A DNA stretch of 64,000 nt from an uncultured Sphingomonas sp. (GCF_913062585.1 NZ_CAJXWX010000006.1:100329-164328); one strand, 5' to 3'; shown: positions 24,547 to 33,818, counted from the first letter of the stretch. Numbers and translations are program-made. The notes: a model not told the origin generated them from the sequence alone.

Positions 24547-25974
24547 ATGAGCAGCCTGTCCTACCGGAATGACAAGGACAATTTCGATGAACCGCCCGCC
24601 CCCGAGCCGACGGAGGCCGAGGGCGGCCAGGTGGAACGCATCGTGCGTGCCGTCGCCCGTCGGATCAACGACGGGGAACTGATCGCCGATCAGCGGCTGC
24701 CCTCGATCCGGGCGATGGCCGCACAGCATGGCGTCAGTCGGGACACCGTACAGCGCGGTTATGACAAGCTGATTGCGGGCGGCCATATCTATGCCCGTCG
24801 TGGGGCCGGCTTCTACGTCGCGGCCCCGCCTGTCGCGCCGTTTCGCGAAGCGGTGCCCCGGCCGGCCGTGAACCTCGAGCCGTTCCAGCTCATCCACTCG
24901 AGCCTGCCGCCCGAGCGCTGTCCAGGCAGCGGCGTGCTGCTGCATGACGACGGTTCGATCGACGAACTGCACCGGGTCGTCCGGGGGGTGGCATCCAGCG
25001 GCTATCGCTTGGGCAGTTACGGCGATCCGGCCGGGTATATGCCCCTGCGTCAGGAGTTGCAGAACAAGCTGCGGATCGACGGGGTCGACGCGCCGCTTCC
25101 GTCGATCATGACGGTTCCCGGCTGCGTCGCGGGATTGAGCCTTATCGTCCGGGCCTTCATCCGGCAGCGTTCGATGGTGCTGATCGAGGATCCGGCCTCG
25201 TTCATCCACACATCGGTCCTGCTGGCCCAGGGGGCGGAAATCATGCGTATTCCCCGCGCGGCCGATGGCCCCGACCTGGACGTCCTGCGACTGCTGTGTG
25301 AGCGGTATCGCCCGACCATGTTCATCATGACATCGGTGCTGCAGAATCCGACGGGCAGTTCGATTTCCCTGCACAAGGCTCGCAAGCTGCTCGAGATCGC
25401 CGCCGAGTTCGAGATGACATTGGTCGACGACGCGAGCTATGCCGATCTGGCGGCGCCGGGTGGCCGGTCGGGTGTGCCGTTGATCGTGCTCGACCAGTTG
25501 GAGCATGTGATCCATGTCGGCGGATCGTCCCATATCCTGGCGCCCGAAGTCGGCCCCGGCTATATCGTCGCGAACGAAGCCAGAATGGGGATGTTGCGAC
25601 TGTTCCGTCCGGTTCAGGGTCTCAACAACATGCTGATCCAGGAACGCACCCTTTATCGTTTTCTCAGCGACGGGTCCTATCGCCGGCGATGCGAGCGTAT
25701 TCGTACGGGCCTGGCCCGACACACCACGACGGTCCGTCACGCTCTGGCGGCGATATCCTGTACGGTCGCGCCGACCTCTGGCGGGATGTTCCTGTGGGCC
25801 GACCTCGGCACCCTCAAGGACGGGACCGACATAGCAAAGGGCATGCTCCAGCAGGGTTTCCTGACCGCACCCGGCTCGCATTTCTTCGCGCCCAAACGCG
25901 CCAACACCCATATGCGGTTCAACGTCACGACGACGACCGCGGATGCCATCTCAGCGCTAGCCACCTGTATGTAG
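24547..25974 (+). CDS. MocR-like GntR/aminotransferase-fold regulator lacking the PLP lysine
   Basis: The start MSSLSYRNDKDN at 24547 avoids the long overlap with the divergent protease gene. Residues 30-100 are a GntR winged helix (LPSIRAMAAQHGVSRDTVQRGYDKL, in pieces, IYARRGAGFYVA). The rest is a class I aminotransferase fold (LGSYGDPAGYMPLRQEL, VTSV-like MTSVLQNPTGSSI, LVDDASYADL). In MocR proteins the PLP lysine lies in a GSFSKTLAPGLRLGY-type motif. Here the block reads GGSSHILAPEVGPGYI, with His329 in the lysine place. It may bind a different ligand or none. It is divergent from the six-gene import operon, which is its likely target. Confidence 0.88.
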   Translation: MSSLSYRNDKDNFDEPPAPEPTEAEGGQVERIVRAVARRINDGELIADQRLPSIRAMAAQHGVSRDTVQRGYDKLIAGGHIYARRGAGFYVAAPPVAPFREAVPRPAVNLEPFQLIHSSLPPERCPGSGVLLHDDGSIDELHRVVRGVASSGYRLGSYGDPAGYMPLRQELQNKLRIDGVDAPLPSIMTVPGCVAGLSLIVRAFIRQRSMVLIEDPASFIHTSVLLAQGAEIMRIPRAADGPDLDVLRLLCERYRPTMFIMTSVLQNPTGSSISLHKARKLLEIAAEFEMTLVDDASYADLAAPGGRSGVPLIVLDQLEHVIHVGGSSHILAPEVGPGYIVANEARMGMLRLFRPVQGLNNMLIQERTLYRFLSDGSYRRRCERIRTGLARHTTTVRHALAAISCTVAPTSGGMFLWADLGTLKDGTDIAKGMLQQGFLTAPGSHFFAPKRANTHMRFNVTTTTADAISALATCM

Positions 25975-26535
25975 ACCGAAATCGGCGTTCGCGCTTCAGC
26001 CAGCCATACCCGTCGCAGCTGGCTGCGCGTGACTACCGAATATCGCTGACGCATGTCGCGGCTCTTGAACCAAACACCTCTTGCAGGATCCGGCGCCATC
26101 GTAGCCACGGCACCGTTCCAGGCCATCCGCATCGTTGAAACATACCCTGGTCAGGCATCGCCGATGCACCGGACAAATTCGATCGGCTATGACAGACCCG
26201 GCCAGCTCCGTCTTCATGTGGTGCGGCGGCGATGTCGGCGTCCTTGGCGGGCTGCTCGAGAGGGTGGCTACCAGCATCCAATCGGGTCGTCGGAGAAACT
26301 GACGCACCAGGCCGACCAACTGGAACGCGGTCCTGAAGAGCACGAGGTGGACGCCGCGACTGCGGCGATGCCGACCGCTACCCGGGTACGGGATGCGGCA
26401 AGGCCATGCCGTAAACCGCTGTCCGATTATTTGTGCATGACAAACCGTGCGTCTGCCCAGACTTCGGCGGTACCATGCGGCCCATGGGAAAGGACGTCAC
26501 CGAACAATGCGACTTTGGGCCCGCAGCGTTCCAGG
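25975..26535. other. 561-bp gene-free stretch
   Basis: An AGCCAGC/GCTGGCT inverted repeat just after the MocR-like stop (about 26001-26024) could end that transcript. Reading frames on both strands in the rest have stop-rich or arginine-rich translations with no family features. No RNA gene or repeat was recognised. It may be decayed coding DNA. Confidence 0.45.
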
Positions 26536-26970
26536 TCATGCACCACGTCCGGCCGCAGCTTTGTTACCGGTCACCGGGCGGGTATAAATGTAAACGGCGC
26601 AGGCCGACATGATGAGCGCTGCGACGACAAATACGCCGACGGGCGGATCCGCGACCGTGAAGAAGATGGCATAGCCCGTCGCCATACCGCCGACAGCCAT
26701 CGCCTTGGCGCGGCGGCTCATCGCCCCATCGCGTCGCCACGCGCGAAGGGTGGGGCCGCAGCGCGGATGGTCCAGCAACCATCGCTCCAGGCGCGGCGAG
26801 GAACGGGCGAAACACGCCGCCGCCAGGATCAGGAAGATGGTCGTCGGCATCAGCGGCAACAGCGCGCCGACGATCCCCAGCGCGACGCAGAAGATCCCCA
26901 GCGACAACCAGCCGACCCGCGCAAACCGCTTCAGCCGCCCATTCCCACCGGCGTTACGCAAAGCTGGCAT
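26536..26970 (-). CDS. DUF454 (YbaN-like) inner-membrane protein
   Basis: The 144-residue product (start chosen at MPALRNAGG) has the DUF454 pattern: a first membrane segment with GIVGALLPLMPTTIFLILAAACFARSS in pieces, the RLERWLLDHPRCGPTLRAW motif, then two more membrane helices (GGMATGYAIFFTVA, VFVVAALIMSACAVYIY). The family role is unknown, but its genes recur beside heme oxygenase and heme uptake genes. Here it is last in the heme operon and overlaps the hemO stop by about 17 bp, so co-translation is likely. Confidence 0.85.
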   Translation of the reverse strand: MPALRNAGGNGRLKRFARVGWLSLGIFCVALGIVGALLPLMPTTIFLILAAACFARSSPRLERWLLDHPRCGPTLRAWRRDGAMSRRAKAMAVGGMATGYAIFFTVADPPVGVFVVAALIMSACAVYIYTRPVTGNKAAAGRGA

Positions 26971-27583
26971 CAGCCAGTCGCCGGACATGCGCGAAGGCGT
27001 CTCGCGCACCATTGAGCATCAAGGCGTCGTCCGTCTGATCCAGGTTCAGCGCATCGACCGCGCGGGTAAAATCCTTCCAATAGCGGCCGCGCCCTTCGGG
27101 ATGACCGGCGAGATGGCGCGCGCCGAACCCCTCGCCAAGCCCCAGCGCCGCCGCCCGTTTCAGGAGCGATGCCGCGCCGAGCGTCGATCCCTCCGCGACC
27201 CACAACCATCCGATGGCGGCGGCCGAGTCGATCCGGCTGGCGTCGAACGGCGCCCGGTCTTCATCCACGGGTGGCGATCTACCCAGATCGCAAAGGTCCT
27301 GCCGTACCCGCTCCAACCGCCGCCGGGCGGGCAGGTCCAGCGAGGCAGGAAGGGGAAGAGCGCGGATATAGAGTCCGTCGATCGCTCGATGGAAACGATA
27401 TTGCATCGTCAGCAACCGGACATAGTGATCGCGTGTCTGAAACGGCCCGGCAGAGATGATCCGGTCGTCCAGCCGGTCATGCGCGCTGCGGGTCGCCTGC
27501 ATCAGCCGCTGGGAGCGCGAGAGGGCTCGGGTGGAAGCGACCGCAGCAGAACCGGAAGCCGTGTGAGAGGCGATGGAGGTCAT
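26954..27583 (-). CDS. hemO: Biliverdin-producing heme oxygenase
   Basis: Heme oxygenase opens imported heme to release iron, CO and biliverdin in the cytoplasm. The 209-residue length is normal. AAGGGATTTCGCC precedes the ATG. The proximal heme ligand is expected at His35 in ATRSAHDRLDD. The helical regions DHYVRLLTMQYRFHRAIDGLY and AIGWLWVAEGSTLGAASLL, the distal-helix glycine-rich part, are recognisable in pieces. It follows tonB by 28 bp and precedes DUF454. This order is the one known from the Acinetobacter hemO cluster, as far as I recall it. Confidence 0.93.
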   Translation of the reverse strand: MTSIASHTASGSAAVASTRALSRSQRLMQATRSAHDRLDDRIISAGPFQTRDHYVRLLTMQYRFHRAIDGLYIRALPLPASLDLPARRRLERVRQDLCDLGRSPPVDEDRAPFDASRIDSAAAIGWLWVAEGSTLGAASLLKRAAALGLGEGFGARHLAGHPEGRGRYWKDFTRAVDALNLDQTDDALMLNGARDAFAHVRRLADASFA

Positions 27584-27611
27584 GGCGAAATCCCTTTGGT
27601 GAGCAGACGGT

Positions 27612-28328
27612 TCAGCGGCGCAAGGCGAAGTCGATCGGCACCTCTATGGTCACCGGATCGCCGGGAACGGCGTCATCGACGGTCGGCAGCGGAGAGGCCC
27701 GACGCACCGTCGTCCGCGCCTCCATGTCGAGCAGCGGATAGCCGCTGCCATGGACCAGCTCGACCGCGATCACCTCGCCCGAGCGGCGCAGGGTGATGGC
27801 CACCCGCGCGATGCCTTGTTGCCGCGCCGCCTCCGCCTGGCGCGGATAGCGACGATAGCGTTTGAGATGCCCTAGCAGCCGCGCCCGCCAGTCCGCTGCG
27901 GCCGCTTCGGAGGCGACGGGGGCGGGTCTTGTCGGGCTTTCCACCGGCTGCGCGGCGACGGAGTGGGCCAGCACCGGCGCCGACGCAGCGGCGGAGGGCG
28001 ACGCAATCGACGCTGGGGGGCTGTTGACGGCGACCGGCGCGGCCATGGTCGGAGCGGATGTCATCGCCACGGCCATCGGCGGCTTTGGTGCAGGCGGCTG
28101 GGGCTCAACGACCGGATCGGGCGGCCGCGGATTCGACCGGGTGAGCGGGATGGACTCCACGACGAACACCACCGTCCGCCCCGCATCCATGGCCGGGACC
28201 GGCGGGGAGAATAGCCGGATGCTCAGCAACAGCGCCGCCAGCGCCCCGCCAGCGGCCAGCGCCGCCGTTCCGAACGCCCGCGCCTGTGCCGGCTGGCGAT
28301 AGCCGGATCGCAGGTCGTCAGAATGCAT
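27612..28328 (-). CDS. tonB: TonB energy-transducing protein
   Basis: TonB links the inner-membrane proton force (via ExbBD, not in this window) to outer-membrane receptors. The 238-residue product starts MHSDDLRSGYRQP. It has one membrane anchor (TAALAAGGALAALLLSI), a Pro/Ala-rich spacer (NPRPPDPVVEPQPPAPKPP) and the C-terminal TonB fold (YRRYPRQAEAARQQGIARVAI, VELVHGSGYPLLDMEA). It overlaps the Slam-like gene by 11 bp, so it is probably dedicated to the heme receptor encoded in the same locus. Confidence 0.92.
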   Translation of the reverse strand: MHSDDLRSGYRQPAQARAFGTAALAAGGALAALLLSIRLFSPPVPAMDAGRTVVFVVESIPLTRSNPRPPDPVVEPQPPAPKPPMAVAMTSAPTMAAPVAVNSPPASIASPSAAASAPVLAHSVAAQPVESPTRPAPVASEAAAADWRARLLGHLKRYRRYPRQAEAARQQGIARVAITLRRSGEVIAVELVHGSGYPLLDMEARTTVRRASPLPTVDDAVPGDPVTIEVPIDFALRR

Positions 28329-29793
28329 GTTCCAGCCGAAAGCTCGCCGCGTTTCGACGGAAGGAATAGAGCCAGTCGACATTGCTCTTCACCCGATTAT
28401 GCTGAAGGAGGATGTTGGGGGTCAGCCCGGCGAGGCGCAGCCTGGGCAGGCGCAGCACGGCGGTCAGGTTCGTCTCGCCGTCATGGCGTCTGGCCGCCAA
28501 TAGTTCGCTATAGGCACGATAATCGCGTTGCCGGACCGAGCCGATCAGGGACAACTCGCCCCAGTCGCCAAAACCGTGCACCACGCCCAGCCGCGCCCCC
28601 ATATGGCGATAGGCATTGGCGAGCGCCCCTGCCCCCTTGTCTCCGACCTCCAGGCCGGCGAACAGCGTCCAGCCGCCGGGCTGCGAGAGCCAGCCGGTCA
28701 GGCTCGCTTCGGTCAGCGGGCCGTCCAGATCGGCGAAGTCGCGGCGATAATCGAAGACGCGGCGCGCCACCTCCAGACGCAGCGCGGTGGCGGGTGACGG
28801 CGTGACCATCGCCTCGGCACGCAGCCCCGGCGCGGTGAAGAGCAGCCGGTCGCCGAAGCTCGACAGGTCGAAGGTCGGCGACAGGGTCAGGCTGTGCCGC
28901 GCGGTCTGATGGTCAAAGCCGATCTGCGCGCTCAGCGTCGCCTGGTTGAAGGCCCCATGGCCCGGCCAGAGATCGCCATAGACAAAGGCGCGCGCCAGCA
29001 CGCCGCCATGCCCTCTGAGCGCGATCCGGCGGCTGACATTGCCCTCTATATTCAGGCCGATCGAAGCGATGGCGGGCGGCAGCGTGCGGTCGATCAGGCA
29101 TAGGCCGTTCTCGCCGGTCAACAGGCAGGTCCGACTGGCCGAGCTTTGGTTGAGATTGCTGCCATAGCCGGGTCCGATCGCGATCATGCCCTGCCAACCG
29201 TTCCGCCGATGGAGCACGGAGAGGAAGGTGGCGACGGTCCCGCGGACCCCGGCGGCCTGGGCGCCTTGCCCCGCCAGTTCGTCGCGAATGGCGCGAAACA
29301 GGCGCGTCGCCTCGCGGTCCTTGCGATCCTCGAACAACACGCGACCGAGTTCCAAGCGGCCGGGGAGGAAGTCGGGCTGGATCGCGAGCAGGTCGAGATA
29401 GTGGCGTTCGGCCTCGCCCAACCGGCCCTCGCTGCGCGCGAGGCCGCCCAAGGCCCAGGCGACCAGCATCGGGTCCGGCCGGGGCAGCGCCCGGTAGCGC
29501 GGCAGGAAGCGGCGGACATCGACCCAGTTCTTGCGCGCGACCGACTGGTACAGCGCGCGGCCGAGATCGTCGGGAGTGTTGCCGACCGAATAGACCTGTC
29601 CGTCGAGGGTGATGCGGTCGGGCGGCTCGGCACCGTCGATCGCCTCGCGCTCCTGCGTGGTGACCCGACGGTCTATGCCGGGGTCGAGCCGCAGGCGATT
29701 ATCGTCGTTGCGCGCGCTCTGCGACGCGGCGGGTGCGGCCAGCACCAGCATGGCGAGCGTCGACAAAGGGAGGATAGGCGTATGGCGCATCAT
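28318..29793 (-). CDS. Slam-type surface lipoprotein/hemophore exporter (DUF560)
   Basis: Slam proteins are outer-membrane barrels that move TbpB-fold proteins to the cell surface or outside. The 491-residue product starts MMRHTPILPLSTLAML with a signal peptide ending at PAASQS. The N-terminal part has TPR-like helices (WALGGLARSEGRLGEAERHYL, in pieces; GRVLFEDRKDREATRLF). From about residue 190 a barrel follows with short repeated strands (IAIGPGYGSNLNQSS, GLEVGDKGAGALANAY) and the terminal strand ASFRLEHAF. It lies directly after a TbpB-fold hemophilin-like gene, its expected substrate, and is translationally linked to tonB. No beta-lactam or other use of this fold fits better. Confidence 0.9.
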   Translation of the reverse strand: MMRHTPILPLSTLAMLVLAAPAASQSARNDDNRLRLDPGIDRRVTTQEREAIDGAEPPDRITLDGQVYSVGNTPDDLGRALYQSVARKNWVDVRRFLPRYRALPRPDPMLVAWALGGLARSEGRLGEAERHYLDLLAIQPDFLPGRLELGRVLFEDRKDREATRLFRAIRDELAGQGAQAAGVRGTVATFLSVLHRRNGWQGMIAIGPGYGSNLNQSSASRTCLLTGENGLCLIDRTLPPAIASIGLNIEGNVSRRIALRGHGGVLARAFVYGDLWPGHGAFNQATLSAQIGFDHQTARHSLTLSPTFDLSSFGDRLLFTAPGLRAEAMVTPSPATALRLEVARRVFDYRRDFADLDGPLTEASLTGWLSQPGGWTLFAGLEVGDKGAGALANAYRHMGARLGVVHGFGDWGELSLIGSVRQRDYRAYSELLAARRHDGETNLTAVLRLPRLRLAGLTPNILLQHNRVKSNVDWLYSFRRNAASFRLEHAF

Positions 29794-29806
29794 GATCGTG
29801 GCGGAA

Positions 29807-29839
29807 CCGGGCTCCCGCAAGGGAGAGACGGGAGCCCGG
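29807..29839 (-). repeat. 11-bp stem hairpin between hemophilin-like and slam-like genes
   Basis: CCGGGCTCCCG (29807-29817) is perfectly complementary to CGGGAGCCCGG (29829-29839), loop 11 nt. It lies in the short gap between the two genes and has no T-tract. The position suggests partial attenuation or 3'-end protection of the hemophilin-like mRNA, so that the secreted protein is made in excess over its exporter. Confidence 0.65.
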
Positions 29840-29848
29840 CCCTTCTCG

Positions 29849-30619
29849 TCAGTTCTTCGTGCCGCCGAAGGCGGTGTCGTGCTGACGGGCACCGTCGAAC
29901 CTGACGGTGCCGGCCAGCGCCGCCGCATCAGCGCCGAAGAAGCGACCGCTCACCGCGCCACCTGACGCGACCGTGCCGCCCGACTGGGTGGCGACGGCGC
30001 CATTGCCCGAGAAGCTGGCCCCGATGATCCGCGCCGTACCGATGTTAACGCCCGCGCCGGTCGAGGCATTGGCCAGGCTACCGCTCAGCGTGCCCGAGGT
30101 GCCGGAACCGAAATTGGCGGTCAGCGTGCCGGTCAGCACGCCCTTGTTTGCATAATCGCTGATGCCCTTGACCGCATAGGTCGCGGTGCCGCTGGTCGGG
30201 ACGGTCGTGCCGCTGGTATTGCCGACATAATAGACGGTATGATCGCCCGCCGAGGCGTTGCCCGTCTGCGACCATTCGCCGATCCATAGATCGGCCGAGC
30301 CGACCTGGGCGAAGCGGAAATCGCCATAGCTGCTGTGATCGGCGGTATCGCTGGTCGCCATGTTGAGGTGGCGCACGCCGTTCAGGTCGGGAAGCGCGTA
30401 GAGGCTGAGCCCCTGGAAGTCGACGCGCCGCACGTTGGTGCCCGGCACACCGATGCCGGCGCGGCCCGCCACATGGGGGCCGCCATTCACGTCGCTGGCA
30501 CCCACGGTCACCTTGCTCGTGTCGCTCGACCCGCCCGCAAACTGGGCCTGCGCCGTCCCGGACGTCAGGACCATGGCGAGGCCGGCGAGAAGGATGGTCT
30601 TCATCTTGATGGAGGTCAT
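29849..30619 (-). CDS. Hemophilin-like secreted heme-binding protein (TbpB-fold, Slam substrate)
   Basis: The start at 30619 has AGGAGTAATAGC upstream and a clear signal peptide (MKTILLAGLAMVLTSGTAQAQF). The mature part has an N-terminal handle region (GIGVPGTNVRRVDFQGLSLYALP) and a C-terminal eight-strand barrel typical of transferrin-binding-protein-like domains (GVLTGTLTANFGSGTSGTLSG, in pieces; GRFFGADAAALAGTVRF; DTAFGGTKN at the end). There is no lipobox, so the product is secreted rather than surface-anchored, as with Acinetobacter HphA. It lies between a TonB receptor and Slam, with heme oxygenase downstream, which argues for heme capture. Heme-ligand residues cannot be assigned from sequence alone. 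Confidence 0.85.
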   Translation of the reverse strand: MTSIKMKTILLAGLAMVLTSGTAQAQFAGGSSDTSKVTVGASDVNGGPHVAGRAGIGVPGTNVRRVDFQGLSLYALPDLNGVRHLNMATSDTADHSSYGDFRFAQVGSADLWIGEWSQTGNASAGDHTVYYVGNTSGTTVPTSGTATYAVKGISDYANKGVLTGTLTANFGSGTSGTLSGSLANASTGAGVNIGTARIIGASFSGNGAVATQSGGTVASGGAVSGRFFGADAAALAGTVRFDGARQHDTAFGGTKN

Positions 30620-30640
30620 GCTATTACTCCTGCGGTGGTG

Positions 30641-30663
30641 TGCGCCCGATTGCTTCGGGCGCA
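30641..30663 (-). repeat. 9-bp stem hairpin in the leader of the hemophilin-like gene
   Basis: TGCGCCCGA (30641-30649) and TCGGGCGCA (30655-30663) form a perfect stem with a 5-nt loop, ending 21 bp before the ATG. It lies between receptor and hemophilin-like genes. With the hairpin at 29807-29839 it brackets the hemophilin-like coding sequence. Confidence 0.6.
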
Positions 30664-30734
30664 TCGATCCGGCCCCGCCGCCCAGGTCCGGCTTTCAGGA
30701 AGGACATTGGCGACGGGGTCGAATTTCGGGGTCA

Positions 30735-33700
30735 TCAGAAGCGGCCCGTCAGGCTCAGCCGAACCGTGCGCCCTGGGGCAGGCATCATCGAACGGGTGAG
30801 CGGGTCCGCATAATAACGATCGTTCAGGTTGGTCCCGACCAGCTCGGCCGAGAAGCGGTCGTTCAGCCGGTAGCGGACATAGGCGTCTGCGGTGACGATC
30901 GCGCCCCAACTGAACGGTATGTTGAGCGAATAGACGTCGAGCTGCTGCTCGCGCGGCAGGCTCGCGATCTTTTCGAAGAAGGGATTGTTGTAACGGCTAT
31001 AATAGGTCAGCCGCCCGCCCAGCTCCAATCTCCTCTCGAAGAAGCGGCCACCCACCGTCCAGTTGACGGTCTGTTCGGGCGTCGCCTGGGTCAGCAGGAA
31101 GCCGTCCGGAAAGCCATATTTGACGCAATCCGGGACACTGCCGTTCTTCGTGTCGGCGAGCGCGGCGGCGCTTTCGTCGCAGACCCGGTTGGTGGTCATG
31201 AACGCGGCGCCGAGTTGCGTATAGAAGCCGCCGGTATCGACCCGCGCCTCCGCCTCGATCCCGGCGATCGTCTGCGCCCGGATATTGCTGAACTGCAGGT
31301 TGGTCGACCGTTCGACCACATTGGCGATGTGGTTGCGATAGAAGGTCAGCTTGATGTCGGCGCGCTGATCCTCTCGGTTCAGATGCAACAGGCTGCGCAG
31401 GTCGCGGACGAGCCCGACCTCGTATAATTTGGCGTGCTCCGGCTGAAGTTGCACCAGAGGGTTGAACGATGCGGAGAAGCCCAGCGTGCTCTCAAACATG
31501 CTCGGGAAGCGCCACGTCTCGATATAGCGGGCATAGGCTCGCATGTGTTCGTCGGCATAGACGGTGGCGGACAGGCTGGGGGCCCAGCGGTGATCCGACC
31601 GGCGCAGCGCGGTGATCGGAACGACCTCGACGATACTCTGCAGACGGCAGGTTCCGTCATTGCCGGCGACACTGTTGAGCGACCCGTTCAGGCAGGGATT
31701 GCCGGCGCGGGAGTAGCGCCCCTGCGCATCGGGTCGCCAGACCGGCCCGGCTTCCTCCCAGGAGAGTTCATAGGGGCTTGCGAGATAGTCGGGCAGCATC
31801 ATCGCGATGAACTGAGTGACGTCCTCGGTCGGTAACCCGGTCAGAGCCGCGCGCCAATATCGGTCGAAGAACGCCTCGCCCGTGCCCGAGACATTGAAGT
31901 AGGATTCATAACCGCGATAGACGGTCGAATTCAGGTTCGCATTTCCCTTGGCGATCTGGCTCCGCGCGAAATCGTCGACCGCCCAGTAACCGGCATAGCT
32001 GACCCCCGCGTTCAGCTTCAGGAAGCTGGTCGGCCGCCACTCGCCGTCCAGCCGGACCAGGAATTCCTCGCGCCGTCCGGCGCGCGGGAATTGCCGCCAG
32101 CCCTGGAAATTCGCAGGATTGTAGATGTCCTGCGACGCCAGCTTTTCATGCTGCCAATTGCCGCTCAGCATCAGGTCGAAAGTCGAGCCGAGGCGCAGGG
32201 TATTGCTGGCGTTGATGCCATAGCGATCGTTCATCGCATTGGCGCGGGCATTGTCGATGATGATCGGATCGGCGAAGGTCGCGAAATTGGGCATGCCGCC
32301 CGAATTATAGGTGTCGCTCCGTGTGTCGGTGGCCCAGAGATTGGCCTTCAGGTCGATCCAGCGGCTGTCCGGCTGCCACTTATACTCGGCATTATAGGCG
32401 CGGGCGTGGACCTTGCTGAGCGGCCATTGGACATTGCCTTTATCGATCAGGATGCGCGACGGCATGATCTCGCCATAGCGCGTCACGCTGTCGCGCAGGC
32501 TGACCAGCAGATATTGGTCGTCGGCGATGTGCCAGGTCGCCTTCAGAAGAACGGATTCCAGATCGCTGGAGGTGTTGGGCACCTCGCTGCCCGGCGCGAA
32601 GGCCAGGGCCATGCGACGAATACGGTTGAGGGTGTTCGAGGGGAGCTGGCTCTGCTCATAATATTCCGGCTCGCTTGTGCCGGAGAAATAATTGCCGCGT
32701 TCGCGATACGCATAGGCGCCGAACAGATCGAGCCCCGCGATCCGCAGCGCCCCCGCGACCCGCACCGCACGGTCGCCCAGCGAGAAGAACTGGTTGTCCT
32801 CACGGGTACGGGGGACGATCACCAGCGAGGGATCGCGCAGCGCGAAGCTGGGCGAGCTTTGCGGAAAGCCCGGCACGGTGCGATAGTCGCGGCCGGTCAG
32901 CAGTGTCGGCAGGCGCGGATCGGTGGAGTTGTTGCCGCCCTCCAGCCGCAGGTCCAGCCCGAACGTCCGGCCGGGACGCAGCACATCGTCCGCGTCCAGC
33001 GTATTGATGACGACCGTGCCGCCGGTCGAACTGCGGATGTTGCCCCGGTCGCTCGGCCCCCGCAGCACCTGAAGGCCCGAGATCAGATTGGGGTCGACAT
33101 AGGAGCGGTTGCTCGCGCCGTTATAGCCGCGCCACACGGTCAGCGCCTGTTCGGTGCCGTCGATCACGACGGGCACGCGCCCCGGCCCCTGGATACCCCG
33201 AATGCTGGGGTCGAGCGCGCCGCTGTTGCGCGCGTCGCCGCTCAGCACATTGACCATGCCGGTCAGCAGGTCGGAAGTGGTGACGCCCTTGTAGCGCTCG
33301 ATCTCGGCCCGGTCCTTGTAACCGCTGGAAAAATCGGCATCGAAGACCGTGTCATGGCCACGCTGGGCGCGGGCTTCGGCCAGGTCGCGCGGGGCGGCCT
33401 CGCCCTCCACCTGCAAGGCGTCGGTGACAAGCGGCCCCTTCTGCGCTCCGGCCGGGGCCTGCACCGGCGCCCGCCGGACCGTCAGCACGCCGTCCGCGAC
33501 CCGCCAGTCGAGGCCGCTTCCCGCCAGCAGCCGGTCGAGCGCCCGCGCCCGGTCCATCCGCCCCGTCACGCCCGGCGAGCGCTTCCCCGCCACCAGCGTC
33601 GCGTCGACGCTCAGTTGCAGATGGGCCTGCTGCGCGAACTGGGCCAGCGCATCGCCCAGCGGCTGCGCCGCGATGCCGAAGCTGACACTTGTCTGCTGGG

Positions 33701-33818
33701 CCTGTGCCGTCAGCGGCGCCATCAGCCCCGCAAGCGACGAGGCCGTCAGCAGCGTCGCCAGCGCCATGCCCTTACACCGAAGCCTGTGCCCCCGAAATTC
33801 CGGATAACCGTTCGTCAC
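30735..33818 (-). CDS. STN-containing TonB-dependent receptor of the heme locus
   Basis: The GTG start at 33818 has GGGGGAC upstream; a shorter start at 33767 is possible. After the signal peptide (ASSLAGLMAPLTAQAQ) an STN domain spans about residues 45-120 (FGIAAQPLGDALAQFAQQAHLQL, in pieces). Then come a plug (TTSDLLTGMVNVLSGDARNSG, in pieces; SIRGIQGPGRVPVVIDG; SSTGGTVVINTLDA) and a long barrel ending TVRLSLTGRF, 1027 residues in all. Receptors of this plug type (RGIQG.GRVPV.IDG) are the hemophilin-receptor HphR kind. STN plus upstream fecR and fecI form a three-part cell-surface signalling system. The ligand is inferred to be heme or heme-loaded hemophilin. Confidence 0.9.
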   Translation of the reverse strand: MTNGYPEFRGHRLRCKGMALATLLTASSLAGLMAPLTAQAQQTSVSFGIAAQPLGDALAQFAQQAHLQLSVDATLVAGKRSPGVTGRMDRARALDRLLAGSGLDWRVADGVLTVRRAPVQAPAGAQKGPLVTDALQVEGEAAPRDLAEARAQRGHDTVFDADFSSGYKDRAEIERYKGVTTSDLLTGMVNVLSGDARNSGALDPSIRGIQGPGRVPVVIDGTEQALTVWRGYNGASNRSYVDPNLISGLQVLRGPSDRGNIRSSTGGTVVINTLDADDVLRPGRTFGLDLRLEGGNNSTDPRLPTLLTGRDYRTVPGFPQSSPSFALRDPSLVIVPRTREDNQFFSLGDRAVRVAGALRIAGLDLFGAYAYRERGNYFSGTSEPEYYEQSQLPSNTLNRIRRMALAFAPGSEVPNTSSDLESVLLKATWHIADDQYLLVSLRDSVTRYGEIMPSRILIDKGNVQWPLSKVHARAYNAEYKWQPDSRWIDLKANLWATDTRSDTYNSGGMPNFATFADPIIIDNARANAMNDRYGINASNTLRLGSTFDLMLSGNWQHEKLASQDIYNPANFQGWRQFPRAGRREEFLVRLDGEWRPTSFLKLNAGVSYAGYWAVDDFARSQIAKGNANLNSTVYRGYESYFNVSGTGEAFFDRYWRAALTGLPTEDVTQFIAMMLPDYLASPYELSWEEAGPVWRPDAQGRYSRAGNPCLNGSLNSVAGNDGTCRLQSIVEVVPITALRRSDHRWAPSLSATVYADEHMRAYARYIETWRFPSMFESTLGFSASFNPLVQLQPEHAKLYEVGLVRDLRSLLHLNREDQRADIKLTFYRNHIANVVERSTNLQFSNIRAQTIAGIEAEARVDTGGFYTQLGAAFMTTNRVCDESAAALADTKNGSVPDCVKYGFPDGFLLTQATPEQTVNWTVGGRFFERRLELGGRLTYYSRYNNPFFEKIASLPREQQLDVYSLNIPFSWGAIVTADAYVRYRLNDRFSAELVGTNLNDRYYADPLTRSMMPAPGRTVRLSLTGRF

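Noticed and set aside
26200..26400. Chemotaxis-receptor C-terminus (EKLTHQADQLE) in the gap after the MocR-like gene
   Set aside because: Only a few residues match and the surrounding frame does not continue the family pattern.
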